Shown here: positions 1 through 9,222 of the stretch, one piece after another
How positions within the stretch are numbered: the first letter of the stretch is position 1
How the letters are laid out: each line of letters begins with the position of its first letter
Assembly: GCA_040779335.1 (NCBI GenBank)
Contig: JBFONV010000004.1
Span: 248,001 to 312,000 of the forward strand
DNA: 64,000 bases
Origin: JBFONV01 sp040779335
GTDB lineage: Bacteria > Pseudomonadota > Gammaproteobacteria > Enterobacterales > Alteromonadaceae
Direction of reading: 5' to 3'
The notes under the pieces: model-generated
The model's database searches: none
Seen by the model: only the letters and a program-made list of their open reading frames with translations
What the model was told of the DNA's origin: nothing
Made by a program: the position numbers and the translations under genes

Positions 1-193
1 GGGTTGTAGTGCGTTTTATAAGTAGTTAACCGGTTAAAAATAATGCTAAGTCAGTATAAAGTGTCAAGTTATACTGGCTTAGTTGTATATTGATGTCTAT
101 AATGTACGCGTTTAAATACATGGAAAAAGCAGATATTGAATTTGATGCTTTTGTTAAAAAAATAATTTTAAATTATAAATTGGTAATCTATAA
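1..193. other. Leader region upstream of wecA
   Basis: This AT-rich stretch has no convincing gene. The first few codons could be the tail of an upstream gene that ends near the window edge, but no frame is long enough to judge. A promoter for wecA is likely here. I could not pick one with confidence. Confidence 0.3.
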
Positions 194-1246
194 ATGCTAG
201 TGCTTCTGCCTGCTTTAATTGTCGCTTTTCTTGCTTCCGTTTTAACCATTAAAGTTTTACTCCCCCTTGCTCCCCATATTGGCCTTGTTGATGTACCCAA
301 TGAAAGAAAAAAACATGACGGTGCTATTCCATTAATTGGTGGTATATCAATTTTTACAGGTGTTTTAATTGCGTCGAGTTTGTTTGTCGCGCAAAGCCAA
401 TTACTTAATCTTTATCTCATTTCGTCGGCTTTATTAGTTTTTATTGGCACTATGGATGACATTTATGATTTAAGTGTTGCGCCAAGAATGATATTTCAGG
501 GACTTGTTGCAACCATCATGGTCTTTGGTGCCGGTGTATATATTAGTGATTTTGGTAATTTGTTCTCTTTTGGAAATATAGATATTAAATCCTACGGTAT
601 GATATTTACCATGCTTGCCTGTATAACCGCGATTAATGCCTTCAATATGATTGATGGTATCGATGGACTGGCCGGCTCTATGAGTATTATTACGATATTG
701 TCGGTCGCTATATTAACCGTACTTTCCAAAAACGATGGTGATGTTTTATTGCCTTTAATATTAGTCGTTGCCATTATTCCCTATCTTTTTTATAACGTCA
801 GTACTCGTAACCCTAGAGGAAAGAAAATATTTATGGGCGACGCAGGCAGTATGTTTATGGGACTGACCGTTATTTGGTTGTTGGCTTTAGGTTCTCAAGG
901 GTCAACAGAACAGCATGCGGCCTTTAGGCCCGTCACCGCTCTTTGGATTATTGCAATACCATTAATGGACATGTTTGCCATTATGATCCGTCGCATCAAA
1001 AAAGGTGATTCGCCTTTTAAAGCCGATAATGGCCATTTGCACCATATCTGTATGCGTTTAGGGCTAAGCTCTCGTCAATCTTTATGGGTGATTAGTGCGT
1101 TAGCTATAACCTTAGCTGGATTTGGTATTCTTGGTGAATACCTCCAACTTGCAGAGTGGGTGATGCTTATTTTATTTTTACTTGTTTTTGTTGCCTACTC
1201 ATATGCTCTTCAGCACGCATGGCGCTTTATAAGAGCACTAAAGTAA
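194..1246 (+). CDS. wecA: Undecaprenyl-phosphate GlcNAc-1-phosphate transferase (WecA family)
   Basis: This is a polytopic inner-membrane enzyme of the MraY/WecA family, which transfers a HexNAc-1-phosphate from its UDP-sugar onto undecaprenyl phosphate and so starts O-antigen, capsule or ECA-type chains. Visible family motifs are the cytoplasmic DVPNERKKHDG segment near residue 33, the NMIDGIDGLAG aspartate motif near 151, GDAGSMFMG near 215 and the HLHH motif near 281. About ten hydrophobic segments span the 350 residues, the usual length. The ATG at 194 gives a normal membrane start. It precedes the secretion operon but probably serves the polysaccharide genes further downstream. Exact sugar specificity (GlcNAc or another HexNAc) is inferred from the family. 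Confidence 0.9.
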   Translation: MLVLLPALIVAFLASVLTIKVLLPLAPHIGLVDVPNERKKHDGAIPLIGGISIFTGVLIASSLFVAQSQLLNLYLISSALLVFIGTMDDIYDLSVAPRMIFQGLVATIMVFGAGVYISDFGNLFSFGNIDIKSYGMIFTMLACITAINAFNMIDGIDGLAGSMSIITILSVAILTVLSKNDGDVLLPLILVVAIIPYLFYNVSTRNPRGKKIFMGDAGSMFMGLTVIWLLALGSQGSTEQHAAFRPVTALWIIAIPLMDMFAIMIRRIKKGDSPFKADNGHLHHICMRLGLSSRQSLWVISALAITLAGFGILGEYLQLAEWVMLILFLLVFVAYSYALQHAWRFIRALK

Positions 1247-1358
1247 CTAAGGTATATTACGTTACATGACATATTTAGGTTTTGTCATCGACACTGGAAA
1301 CATGTACTGATAAACTCGTTTTCAAATTAGTAGTTACTTGGATTCTATTTATATTTCT

Positions 1359-1754
1359 ATGAAAAAAATATCTGGCTTTAGTTTAATGGAACTTATGATT
1401 GTTCTAATCATTTTAGGGTTGTTAGGCTCTTTAGTTGCTCCTAAACTCTTTTCTAAAGTAAGCTCATCGAAAAAAAAAGCTGCGGTCGCTCAAATGCAAA
1501 TGTTCGAGACGGCAATTGACACTTATAGGCTTGATATTGGCTCTGTCCCATCTACATTAGAAGAACTAAGAAGCAGCGATAACTCAAATTGGGATGGACC
1601 TTATCTACCGAAAGCAATTCCTTTGGACCCTTGGGGCAAACCTTATATATATACTGTTCCAGGCATAAATGGAATGCCTTATTCTATTATGTCATATGGC
1701 TTGGATGGTAAAGAAGGTGGCGTCGATGAGAGTGAAGACGTCATACATAAATGA
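1359..1754 (+). CDS. gspG: Type II secretion major pseudopilin GspG
   Basis: Major pseudopilin of a type II secretion system, which builds the periplasmic piston pseudopilus. The leader MKKISG is followed by the prepilin peptidase site G/FSLME and a hydrophobic helix. Downstream are the DPWGKPY motif and a C-terminal SYGLDGKEGG loop typical of the calcium site of GspG. An upstream TTG at 1338 is in frame, but it would add seven residues before a leader that is already typical, so ATG 1359 is preferred. It is the first gene of the operon and its stop overlaps the gspE start (ATGA). No prepilin peptidase gene is in the window, so one elsewhere must process it. Confidence 0.93.
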   Translation: MKKISGFSLMELMIVLIILGLLGSLVAPKLFSKVSSSKKKAAVAQMQMFETAIDTYRLDIGSVPSTLEELRSSDNSNWDGPYLPKAIPLDPWGKPYIYTVPGINGMPYSIMSYGLDGKEGGVDESEDVIHK

Positions 1755-3418
1755 TTTCTACTAATGATTTAAATAGCCTGCTGCTTACTAAGTTTAACGT
1801 TAGCCAAGCGGATATTGACAAAGCAAGTGTTTTTCAAAACAGGAATAGCGGTCGACTAGAGCATATACTAGTAAACATGGGAAGTATGACAGAGGATGAC
1901 CTCAGCTCTTTATACTGTATGTTACTCGGTCTAGAAATGTTTGATAGACAGCATTGGGAAGATTGGACTCCTGCTGATTTAGATTCTGATGCACTTAAGT
2001 TCTTGAAATCAAAAAACTGGCTGTTATTGAAACAAGAAAAAAACTTATGGACTTTGGCCGCCAAAGATCCGCTTGATATTGAAGTAATAGGCTATTTGCA
2101 AAGAGCAAATACAGACTTACAAGTTTTCGTTGCTAACGATAATGATCTCCAATCTTTTCTATACCAAATAGAGTCCACAAGTAATGATATTCAATCTGAT
2201 GATGAGTTATCAGGCGATGAAGAGGCTCGTTTACGAGAATTAGCACAAGAAGCCCCTACTGTTAATTTACTAAATACTCTAATAACTAAAGCTTTGGCTC
2301 GCGGAGCATCAGATATGCACCTTGAGCCCTATTTAGGTAAATTTCGTGTTAGATATCGAATAGACGGTGTTTTGCACGAAGTTGATAACCTAGCTCCCAA
2401 AATGCAATTACCTATAACCACCCGTCTGAAAATTTTATCAGGTATGGATATAGCAGAAAAACGACGTCCTCAAGATGGAAAGATTGAACTTAGAATAGCT
2501 AATCAAGACCTAGATATACGTGTTTCGGCATTACCGTTAAATGAAGGAGAAAGTATTGTTCTTCGTTTTTTACGCAAAGACTCGATACGTTACGATATGT
2601 CAGTTCTCGGTTTATCTGAAGATACACAACAACTAATTCAGCAAGATTTAGCTAAAACGACCGGGGTTATTTTGTTAACAGGGCCAACAGGCTCAGGAAA
2701 AACCACAACGTTATATACTTTTTTAAATGAGTTAAACACTGAAGATGTGAAAATTATTACTTTAGAAGATCCTGTAGAGTATCAGCTAGAAGGCATCAAT
2801 CAAGTGCAAATAAATTCAGATATAGGTTTTGATTTTGCCGCAGGACTTCGTTCTATTGTTCGGCAAGATCCTGATATTATTATGGTTGGTGAGATACGTG
2901 ATGCTGAAACGGCAAGAATCGCTTTGCAGTCAGCGCTGACCGGGCATTTAGTTTTTTCTACTGTTCACACAAATGACGCTGCTAGTGCTTATACTCGTTT
3001 GTTAGACTTGGGGGTTGAAGAGTTTTTATTAAATGCAGCTCTCGTATCAGTAGTAGCGCAGCGATTAGCTAGGAAGTTATGCTTGCACTGTGCAGTTCCT
3101 GCAAAAAATAGTAACGAATTAATCGAAAAATATGCTTTAGAAAAAGTTAAGCAAAAAGCAGGTATAAGCGAAATTAGGCTTCTCGAAGCTGTTGGGTGTG
3201 AAAAATGCAATGGGTCTGGATATAAAGGGCGAATAGCGGTTAATGAATATCTTCGTTGCGATGATGAAATTAAACAAATTCCAAAGAATGATCAATTTAT
3301 AGCTAAAGCTCAAGCATATAATGATTCTCTAGATAGAAGGAATTTACTTCAAGATGGCCTATATAAATGTATATTAGGCATAACAACCATTGAAGAAGTC
3401 TTGCGGGTTGCGGGGTAA
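1751..3418 (+). CDS. gspE: Type II secretion ATPase GspE
   Basis: Cytoplasmic assembly ATPase that powers the pseudopilus. The N-terminal ~150 residues resemble the GspE N1E region that docks on GspL. The catalytic part has Walker A GPTGSGKT at residues 311-318, an Asp/Glu-rich Walker B region (DPDIIMVGEIRD) and the C-terminal tetracysteine zinc site CxxC at 444/447 and 483/486. At 555 residues it is slightly longer than usual. Its start overlaps the gspG stop by four bases and its stop shares a base with the gspF start, so translation is probably coupled. Confidence 0.95.
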   Translation: MISTNDLNSLLLTKFNVSQADIDKASVFQNRNSGRLEHILVNMGSMTEDDLSSLYCMLLGLEMFDRQHWEDWTPADLDSDALKFLKSKNWLLLKQEKNLWTLAAKDPLDIEVIGYLQRANTDLQVFVANDNDLQSFLYQIESTSNDIQSDDELSGDEEARLRELAQEAPTVNLLNTLITKALARGASDMHLEPYLGKFRVRYRIDGVLHEVDNLAPKMQLPITTRLKILSGMDIAEKRRPQDGKIELRIANQDLDIRVSALPLNEGESIVLRFLRKDSIRYDMSVLGLSEDTQQLIQQDLAKTTGVILLTGPTGSGKTTTLYTFLNELNTEDVKIITLEDPVEYQLEGINQVQINSDIGFDFAAGLRSIVRQDPDIIMVGEIRDAETARIALQSALTGHLVFSTVHTNDAASAYTRLLDLGVEEFLLNAALVSVVAQRLARKLCLHCAVPAKNSNELIEKYALEKVKQKAGISEIRLLEAVGCEKCNGSGYKGRIAVNEYLRCDDEIKQIPKNDQFIAKAQAYNDSLDRRNLLQDGLYKCILGITTIEEVLRVAG

Positions 3419-4617
3419 TGGATTTCGAATATAAAGCTGTTGACTCACAAGGCGGGCGACATCAAGGGTATATTGAAGCACTAAATAAGCTGGAAGTACA
3501 AAAAAAATTAGTGGCTGATGGCTTGCATCCTATTGATATTAATTCTTTATCTTCACCGAAGTCATTTCGTAGTTTATTCGCAAGAGGGGTTGGGTTAGAT
3601 GAACTAGAGTTTTTCACCTCACAATTGTCCTTGTTACTAGAGAGTGGTGTAAGAGTTGATAAAGGCATTGATATTATTTTACAGTCGAATATAAACCCAG
3701 CTCTAAATAGATTGCTTGCTAAAATTTCATCAGCACTTAAGAAAGGCATATCGCTGAGCGAAGCATTTGCGGAGCATGGGGATTTATTTGACCCACTTTA
3801 TATTAATTTATTAAGGATAGGAGAAACATCTGGAAACTTACCAGAAGTTCTTAATCAACTCTCTGATGATTTAAAGTTTAGAAAAGAACTTAAATCACAA
3901 ATATCACAAGCATTAACATATCCGTCAGTTATTATGTTTGTTTGTATTGCTGCTGTTTATTTTGTTTTAACTTTTATTGTTCCTAAAATGGCAGGTATTT
4001 TTACCGATATCACTCAAGCCCCTTGGTATACTCAAATGATTATTGGGGTTAGTAACTTTTTTGTTGATAATGAATTTTTTATAGTAAGTGGAATACTTAT
4101 TTTATTAGTGGCATTAAGCTATGCTTTAAAACAACCTAGCTTTAGGAATAAGGCATACGTAAGTGCCTCGAGAATTCCTGGTGTTGGTAGAATTATAATG
4201 ACAGCAGAACGAATTCGTTTTTCCTCTTCAATGGCGATGATGTTAAATGCAGGACTCCAATTGGATACCTCGTTAGAGTTAACATCTAATACTTTAAAGC
4301 ATGAAGATCTTAGAAGAGATATCAAGCAGGCCTTAAAACAGCTTAAATCAGGAAAGCAACTCAGTACAGTGTTATCAAAAACACGTATCTTTCCAGAGTT
4401 TTTTCTTTCTATTATTAAAGTTGGGGAAGAAACTGGAACCTTGTCAAAAGTTTTTAAAGAAGTGGCGTTGCGCAGTCGAGCAGATCTTGACTCAGCGATT
4501 AAAAGGTTAACAACATTACTTGAGCCATTGATGTTAGTTTTTATGGGGGGATTTGTTGGCGGTATTGTAATATCTATGCTCATGAGTATGGTGTCGATTA
4601 ATGACGTTCCTTTCTAA
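3418..4617 (+). CDS. gspF: Type II secretion inner-membrane platform protein GspF
   Basis: Polytopic platform protein of the type II secretion system and the likely partner of GspE. Two tandem GspF-type cytoplasmic helical domains can be seen (around residues 65-190 and 270-395), each with the family pattern FTSQLSLLLESGVRVDKG or FSSSMAMMLNAGLQLDTS followed by a GEETG/GETSG turn. Membrane helices lie near residues 165-190, 215-240 and 365-395. The length of 399 residues is normal. It overlaps gspE by one base (TAATG) and gspH by 17 bases. Confidence 0.94.
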   Translation: MDFEYKAVDSQGGRHQGYIEALNKLEVQKKLVADGLHPIDINSLSSPKSFRSLFARGVGLDELEFFTSQLSLLLESGVRVDKGIDIILQSNINPALNRLLAKISSALKKGISLSEAFAEHGDLFDPLYINLLRIGETSGNLPEVLNQLSDDLKFRKELKSQISQALTYPSVIMFVCIAAVYFVLTFIVPKMAGIFTDITQAPWYTQMIIGVSNFFVDNEFFIVSGILILLVALSYALKQPSFRNKAYVSASRIPGVGRIIMTAERIRFSSSMAMMLNAGLQLDTSLELTSNTLKHEDLRRDIKQALKQLKSGKQLSTVLSKTRIFPEFFLSIIKVGEETGTLSKVFKEVALRSRADLDSAIKRLTTLLEPLMLVFMGGFVGGIVISMLMSMVSINDVPF

Positions 4618-5062
4618 AAAACAAATAGGATTTTCTTTAATAGAATTAATGGTCGTAATGGCAATTATGGCTGTGTTGATGTCTTTAAGTGGTGGTTTAT
4701 TTCAGAAAAGTATTAATCAACAGGAGCGTCATATAGAGTTAGAAAATATACACCAAATATTTAAACAACTCACATATCAAGCTTATTATAATGGCGCACC
4801 TCAAAGAGTTAGATTACAAGAACACCAGTTATTGTTTGTAGAGTTGGTTGACGAAGCGGTATCTGATGAAAACAGGCTAGGGCTTGAGGCGCAGTATAAT
4901 TATAGAGTCTTAAATGCAATAGAGTTTAAACAATTGCTTTTTGTCGCTCAAGATTACGAAATTTCATCTAAAGGGATAATTTCTCCTAGTGAATTTTCTA
5001 TTTTTTCAGGCAATGGATTTAGAAAATATCCACTAGCGTCAATTTTTAATCGTAATGAATAA
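4601..5062 (+). CDS. gspH: Minor pseudopilin GspH
   Basis: Minor pseudopilin with a short basic leader, a prepilin cleavage site G/FSLIELMVV and a hydrophobic helix of about 20 residues, followed by a beta-rich soluble part. The length of 153 residues and the place directly after gspF point to GspH, although the soluble domain is too diverged to prove the subtype by eye. Start and stop overlap both neighbours, as throughout this operon. Confidence 0.8.
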   Translation: MTFLSKKQIGFSLIELMVVMAIMAVLMSLSGGLFQKSINQQERHIELENIHQIFKQLTYQAYYNGAPQRVRLQEHQLLFVELVDEAVSDENRLGLEAQYNYRVLNAIEFKQLLFVAQDYEISSKGIISPSEFSIFSGNGFRKYPLASIFNRNE

Positions 5063-5465
5063 GTCTAAAGGGTTTACATTAGTTGAAGTGTTAATTGCAG
5101 CAGTTATTTTATTTTCAGCTTTAGCGATTACCGCCGATCTATATAAAGCATCTAGTTTTTCTGCAAATAAAATAACCCAAAAAGCGAGGTATTATCAAGC
5201 CACTCCTATTGTTATATCAACAATAAAAGCTGAGATTACAGCACTGGCTAAAGAATCTAAACAACCTAGCTATAATGGTCAATTTTATATTTTAGGCATG
5301 AAATATAATTGGTCGGCTGAACGAATAGCATTTCAACCACGAGTTAAAACGATCGATGATGTGATGGATTTACCTTCTCAATTTGGATTGTATCGAGTAA
5401 ATATTTCCCTAGTTAAAGCTACTCAACCCATGGAAACTTATACTATTAAGGTAGCTACATGGTAA
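5055..5465 (+). CDS. gspI: Minor pseudopilin GspI
   Basis: Short prepilin-like protein of 136 residues with leader MNKSKG and the motif G/FTLVEVLIAAVILF. Members of the GspI family form the pseudopilus tip complex with GspJ and GspK. The size and the gene order H-I-J-K support GspI. It overlaps gspH by eight bases and gspJ by seven bases, and no separate ribosome site is evident, so translation is likely coupled. Confidence 0.82.
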   Translation: MNKSKGFTLVEVLIAAVILFSALAITADLYKASSFSANKITQKARYYQATPIVISTIKAEITALAKESKQPSYNGQFYILGMKYNWSAERIAFQPRVKTIDDVMDLPSQFGLYRVNISLVKATQPMETYTIKVATW

Positions 5466-6184
5466 AAAAACAATCTAAAAATGAGGGGTTTACATTAATA
5501 GAGTTAATACTCGCAACCTCTTTGTTAATGATAGTGTTGTTTTCTGGATACTATGCTTACAGCTTATATTCACAAAAATGGCAAAAGAGAGTAGATGTAT
5601 ATTGGCGCGGCACCAATCAATCTATTGGTGTTGATACGGTAAATAAACTTATATCTTCAACGATTCTGTATTCTGTTAAAAGTGAAAAAGGTCAATTCCA
5701 ATTGTTTTTTTCTGGCGATGCCCAGAGGATGCAATTCGTCACTAGTTCTCCTATATATTTAGATGGCGATGCTATTGTAGAGTTAAGTATTCGTCAAAAT
5801 AGTTTAAGTAAAGAGGTTGTATATAAAGAGAAAAGTCTCGCTGATTTTGTATTGATTGATACAAAACAATTCAATGCTACAGAAAATAACTTTTGGGATG
5901 TTGAAGCGACACTTATTGATGGTTTTGAGGATATCTCGTTTGCATATTTTGGTTGGCAATCGTTTGAACAAGCTTTGAACGATATGAACTTGGAAGAGGA
6001 CATACTGCGGAGCATCGAAAAACCAGAGTGGTATACGATGCATAAAATGGAATCCGTTCGTATTGTGCCAGAAATAATTCAAGTTAATTTTCAAACCGCG
6101 CAAAAAGTTGAAACTATTAAAATTAGCCTCCCAACAAATTCAATCTATTTTTTATTATCTAATATACGTAAAGGTGAAGAATGA
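5459..6184 (+). CDS. gspJ: Minor pseudopilin GspJ
   Basis: Prepilin-like protein of 241 residues with the cleavage motif G/FTLIELILATSLLMIVLF after a ten-residue basic leader. The larger soluble domain and the place between gspI and gspK match GspJ, a component of the pseudopilus tip. The C-terminus ends in a short beta-rich segment before an ATGA overlap with gspK. Identity beyond 'minor pseudopilin' rests on position and size. Confidence 0.82.
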   Translation: MVKKQSKNEGFTLIELILATSLLMIVLFSGYYAYSLYSQKWQKRVDVYWRGTNQSIGVDTVNKLISSTILYSVKSEKGQFQLFFSGDAQRMQFVTSSPIYLDGDAIVELSIRQNSLSKEVVYKEKSLADFVLIDTKQFNATENNFWDVEATLIDGFEDISFAYFGWQSFEQALNDMNLEEDILRSIEKPEWYTMHKMESVRIVPEIIQVNFQTAQKVETIKISLPTNSIYFLLSNIRKGEE

Positions 6185-7080
6185 TTAATATCAACTCTTC
6201 CCGAGGAATGGCATTAATTCAGGTGCTTATAATTGCAATTATTCTATCATTGCTAAGTTTATATATAACTCAAACGGTTCGTTCTCAAGTGAAAATCACC
6301 GGTGTTATTAAAGATAATCATCTTGGCACCGTGGCCATAGAGTCTGCTGAAGCAGACGTTTTGCATTTAATGATGACTTCAAAGTTATACCCATCTAATA
6401 GTGATGAAGGTATTTTGGGGCGATGGAATTTTTATGGTAAGGAATTCAAGGTAAATGAAGATGTTACAGCGAGTATTCAAGATTTATCAAGCTTAATTAG
6501 CCTTAATCACATAAACAGAAGGTTAGCAACAACTCTTTTTTTACAACTAGGGAAATCAGATGAGGAAGTTAGGGAGTTTTTAGATGCACTAGCTGACTGG
6601 AAAGATCTCGATGACTTAAAACATCTTAATGGTGCAGAATCCAATTATTACAGTAAATCTTTAGGTTATGGACCTAGAAATGGTTATTTGCAATCATTCT
6701 CGGAATTAAAGTCTATAAAAGGTGCTGATTTATTGCCCAATACTGATTGGCATAAATATTTTTCATTGGCGCTTGTATCTAACTTCAACCCTTTAAATGC
6801 ACCAGACGAAATATTAAAAGCGTTGATAAATGATGAGCAGTCTTTTCAAAATGTGATCAATCATAGAAATAACGGTGGTTTAAATGGATTAGTCTTTTTT
6901 CAAAATACTGGTATTGATGAAGACGATTATATATCATTTCGAACGGGGCGTGTTTTTAGGATTGTGCTAAGAACAAGCTCTAAAAATAATAATTTAAATA
7001 AAAGCTTTATAGTAGAAGTTCGTCCTAATTCAGCTAAACGTCCTGTAATCATCACACATCAAATTTGGAACAACGCGTGA
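6181..7080 (+). CDS. gspK: Tip pseudopilin GspK
   Basis: This 299-residue protein carries the GspK-type N-terminus RGMALIQVLIIAIILSLLSLY, in which the glutamate at position +5 of other pseudopilins is absent, as is normal for GspK. A large alpha-helical domain follows, with a SAM-like DALADWKDLDD region near residue 137 that suits the GspK family (the 'DW.D.D' segment). GspK caps the pseudopilus with GspI and GspJ. Its stop overlaps the preferred gspL start as GTGA. Confidence 0.88.
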   Translation: MININSSRGMALIQVLIIAIILSLLSLYITQTVRSQVKITGVIKDNHLGTVAIESAEADVLHLMMTSKLYPSNSDEGILGRWNFYGKEFKVNEDVTASIQDLSSLISLNHINRRLATTLFLQLGKSDEEVREFLDALADWKDLDDLKHLNGAESNYYSKSLGYGPRNGYLQSFSELKSIKGADLLPNTDWHKYFSLALVSNFNPLNAPDEILKALINDEQSFQNVINHRNNGGLNGLVFFQNTGIDEDDYISFRTGRVFRIVLRTSSKNNNLNKSFIVEVRPNSAKRPVIITHQIWNNA

Positions 7081-8177
7081 CATTTGAATTTTTAAAAAAG
7101 TATCAATTTCTTTCCAAGTGGATCAATCAAAAAATTGGTTACTATGCTCATGGGCTATATGAATTTAATGAAAACAGACTAGTCTCAACAAACGAAAATA
7201 ATAAACGTATAATTATTATTGCTAAAAAGCATTACCGAGAATCATTACAGGCGTTTACCTCGATAAACAAGAAAGAACTAAAAAAAATAATTGAAATTAA
7301 AAAAAAATCACCAGAGTCAAAAGCTACTATTTATCAAATAACTGAAAACAACAGCATCGATGGCTTTGACGTTAAAGCAATTGTTTTTGAAAGAGAGCTA
7401 CTTGAAACTTTGGGATATGACAATGTATTAATTCCAGAAACAGAACTGTTTCATATAAAGAGCAAACACATTTCTCAGGTTGAAACTCCTTTAGGAATGA
7501 TATTCACCGCAGAAATAGGGAAGAGAAGAGAAAGTGCTTATGCCCAAGGTATTATCGCGAACATTGATACTTATAAGTTAAGTGCGGGCTTGCCGATGGA
7601 TACGCAACTCCAAATAGTAAAGCAAACTGAGTTTGTGCAATTTTTAAAAGATAGTTTATATCAACAAACAATTAGTAATTTATCTAAAAACATTCTAGTA
7701 GATCCCCGTCAGTGGATTAATACAGACCAACTCCATTGGTTATACTGGGCGCCATTGTTATCTATTTTAGTTTTTTATACATTCACTAACTCTTACTTAG
7801 CCTATAGTATTCGTGATATTGAAAGTAAGCTAAGTGATGGGGGAGACAAGGTTAATCAACTGATAGAGGTGAAAAAGCAAGTTGATAGCAAAAACGCCTT
7901 ATTAGGCAGTTTATCCGATGAGTTTAAAGGCAAGTCAGTTACTCATAATTATTTTAATATTATCTATAAGTTACTAGATGTAGGTGCAACAATTACACGT
8001 ATTAGTTACAGTAAGGGGGAGCTTACTATAAGAGCTAAGGCTGAAAAAGCATCGGCCATACTTGCCGCTATTTCTGATTATGAATGGGTAGAGCGAGCAA
8101 GCTTTAATGGTCCTGTTCGCAGTAGTCGAGGTGTAGATGTTTTTATTTTAACAGTGATTCCTAAGGAGCATTTATGA
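7077..8177 (+). CDS. gspL: Type II secretion inner-membrane protein GspL
   Basis: Bitopic inner-membrane protein predicted to link GspE to GspM. A cytoplasmic actin-like region of about 220 residues precedes one hydrophobic segment (LYWAPLLSILVFYTFT, near residue 222) and a small periplasmic ferredoxin-like domain. I chose GTG 7077, which overlaps the gspK stop as GTGA and has GGAA at 7067-7070. An in-frame TTG at 7065 lies on that ribosome site and is less likely. The sequence is diverged from textbook GspL, so the call leans on architecture and operon position. Confidence 0.8.
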   Translation: MTFEFLKKYQFLSKWINQKIGYYAHGLYEFNENRLVSTNENNKRIIIIAKKHYRESLQAFTSINKKELKKIIEIKKKSPESKATIYQITENNSIDGFDVKAIVFERELLETLGYDNVLIPETELFHIKSKHISQVETPLGMIFTAEIGKRRESAYAQGIIANIDTYKLSAGLPMDTQLQIVKQTEFVQFLKDSLYQQTISNLSKNILVDPRQWINTDQLHWLYWAPLLSILVFYTFTNSYLAYSIRDIESKLSDGGDKVNQLIEVKKQVDSKNALLGSLSDEFKGKSVTHNYFNIIYKLLDVGATITRISYSKGELTIRAKAEKASAILAAISDYEWVERASFNGPVRSSRGVDVFILTVIPKEHL

Positions 8178-8752
8178 GTAGTTTTATGTTAAATGTTACC
8201 CGTTATCGCCATTATTTAATTGTCCTTGCTGCATTAGTTATAGCGAACTATGTAATAGTGCCGTTAAGTGAGTGGCAAGATGAACAAAAACAACTATTGT
8301 CATTGATCGCTAAAAAACATGATAAAGTGAGCGAGTTAATAAATAACGAGGCTGTGTTGTCAAATAAAGCAAATATAGCCAAAAACAATATGGAAAAGAT
8401 GTTGGCCTACATCTTTACTGATGAAGATGAAGCTAAGTTTAAATTGACTGCGCAGTCTGCAGTAGAAAGTATTTTGACAAAAGCTGGATGTACAATCGAG
8501 CGTATAGGTTTTAAAGGTAGCACTGAAGTTGCGCCCAATGTTGAACGTTGGTCTTTGGAGTTAAGATATAAAGGTGATGAGATTTGCGTCTTGGATACAT
8601 CTCGTGGGCTTGAATCCACGCAACCCGTGATTAGGGTGGATGAGTACAATATTAATCATCGTGGGCTTAAAAAAGAGGCAATGGGGAGTTTTAATATAAC
8701 GAGTGAAGTGAGCGTTTGGTATATTAATGAAAAACCAGGGGCAACCTCATGA
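8174..8752 (+). CDS. gspM: Type II secretion inner-membrane protein GspM
   Basis: Protein of 192 residues with a short cytoplasmic N-terminus, one transmembrane helix (residues ~13-32), a coiled-coil-prone stretch and a small periplasmic domain. This is the GspM layout (PilO-like), and the protein probably pairs with GspL. Its start overlaps the gspL stop (ATGA) and its stop overlaps the next gene in the same way. Sequence identity to known GspM cannot be judged by eye. Confidence 0.75.
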   Translation: MSSFMLNVTRYRHYLIVLAALVIANYVIVPLSEWQDEQKQLLSLIAKKHDKVSELINNEAVLSNKANIAKNNMEKMLAYIFTDEDEAKFKLTAQSAVESILTKAGCTIERIGFKGSTEVAPNVERWSLELRYKGDEICVLDTSRGLESTQPVIRVDEYNINHRGLKKEAMGSFNITSEVSVWYINEKPGATS

Positions 8753-9222
8753 AATTATTAACGTTGCTGTTTTCTTTTTTTACGGTTGTATATCTGAGTA
8801 TTAATTTTTATAACAAAAAAAATACAAACGATTCAGTAGCAATAGGTGCAGATAGTAATCAAGTCTTTTTTCCTATCATTCTAAATAATGAGTTACTTGA
8901 TATCGAAAAAGCATGGAAAGAGCTGAAAAACGCTAGGGCTAGTGATGATGTTATTGACGGTAAAAAAGAGCCCCAAAATAAAAATTTGACTTTTCAATTA
9001 GATGAAAAAAAATACACGTTGTATGGCATTTTTAGCGCGGACCAAAATGGATTTGCGCTGATTATGGATGAAAACAATAAATTAATTAAATTGGCTAAAG
9101 GGGAAAAGTTAGCAGATGATATTACTTTACTTTCTTTACAGTCAGACAAAATCTCATTTGATAAAAATAATCAAATAATTGAATTTAAACTTTTTGAACG
9201 AAAAAATAATGCAAAAAATTAA
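8749..9222 (+). CDS. Small GspC-like protein with homology-region-type domain
   Basis: This 157-residue protein has one N-terminal membrane helix, a linker, and a beta-rich periplasmic domain around residues 75-150 (YTLYGIFSADQNGFALIMDENNKL, continuing to a GEKL and DDITLLSL stretch). That pattern fits the HR domain of GspC, which contacts the N0 domain of the secretin. It has no PDZ or coiled-coil domain, unlike the ~270-residue classical GspC. The place directly before the secretin supports a GspC role. The assignment is inferred from architecture. Confidence 0.62.
   Translation: MKLLTLLFSFFTVVYLSINFYNKKNTNDSVAIGADSNQVFFPIILNNELLDIEKAWKELKNARASDDVIDGKKEPQNKNLTFQLDEKKYTLYGIFSADQNGFALIMDENNKLIKLAKGEKLADDITLLSLQSDKISFDKNNQIIEFKLFERKNNAKN

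Noticed and set aside
1..60. Possible ops/JUMPstart element near the window start (GGTTGTAGTGCG-like).
   Set aside because: Only about eight of twelve bases fit the ops consensus, with no JUMPstart context.
1338..1358. TTG start seven codons before gspG.
   Set aside because: The shorter leader MKKISG is the normal prepilin form, and no better ribosome site serves the TTG.
4119..4583. Long minus-strand reading frame inside gspF.
   Set aside because: It is the shadow of the gspF coding frame, has no ribosome site and no domain, and is overlapped entirely by a well supported gene.
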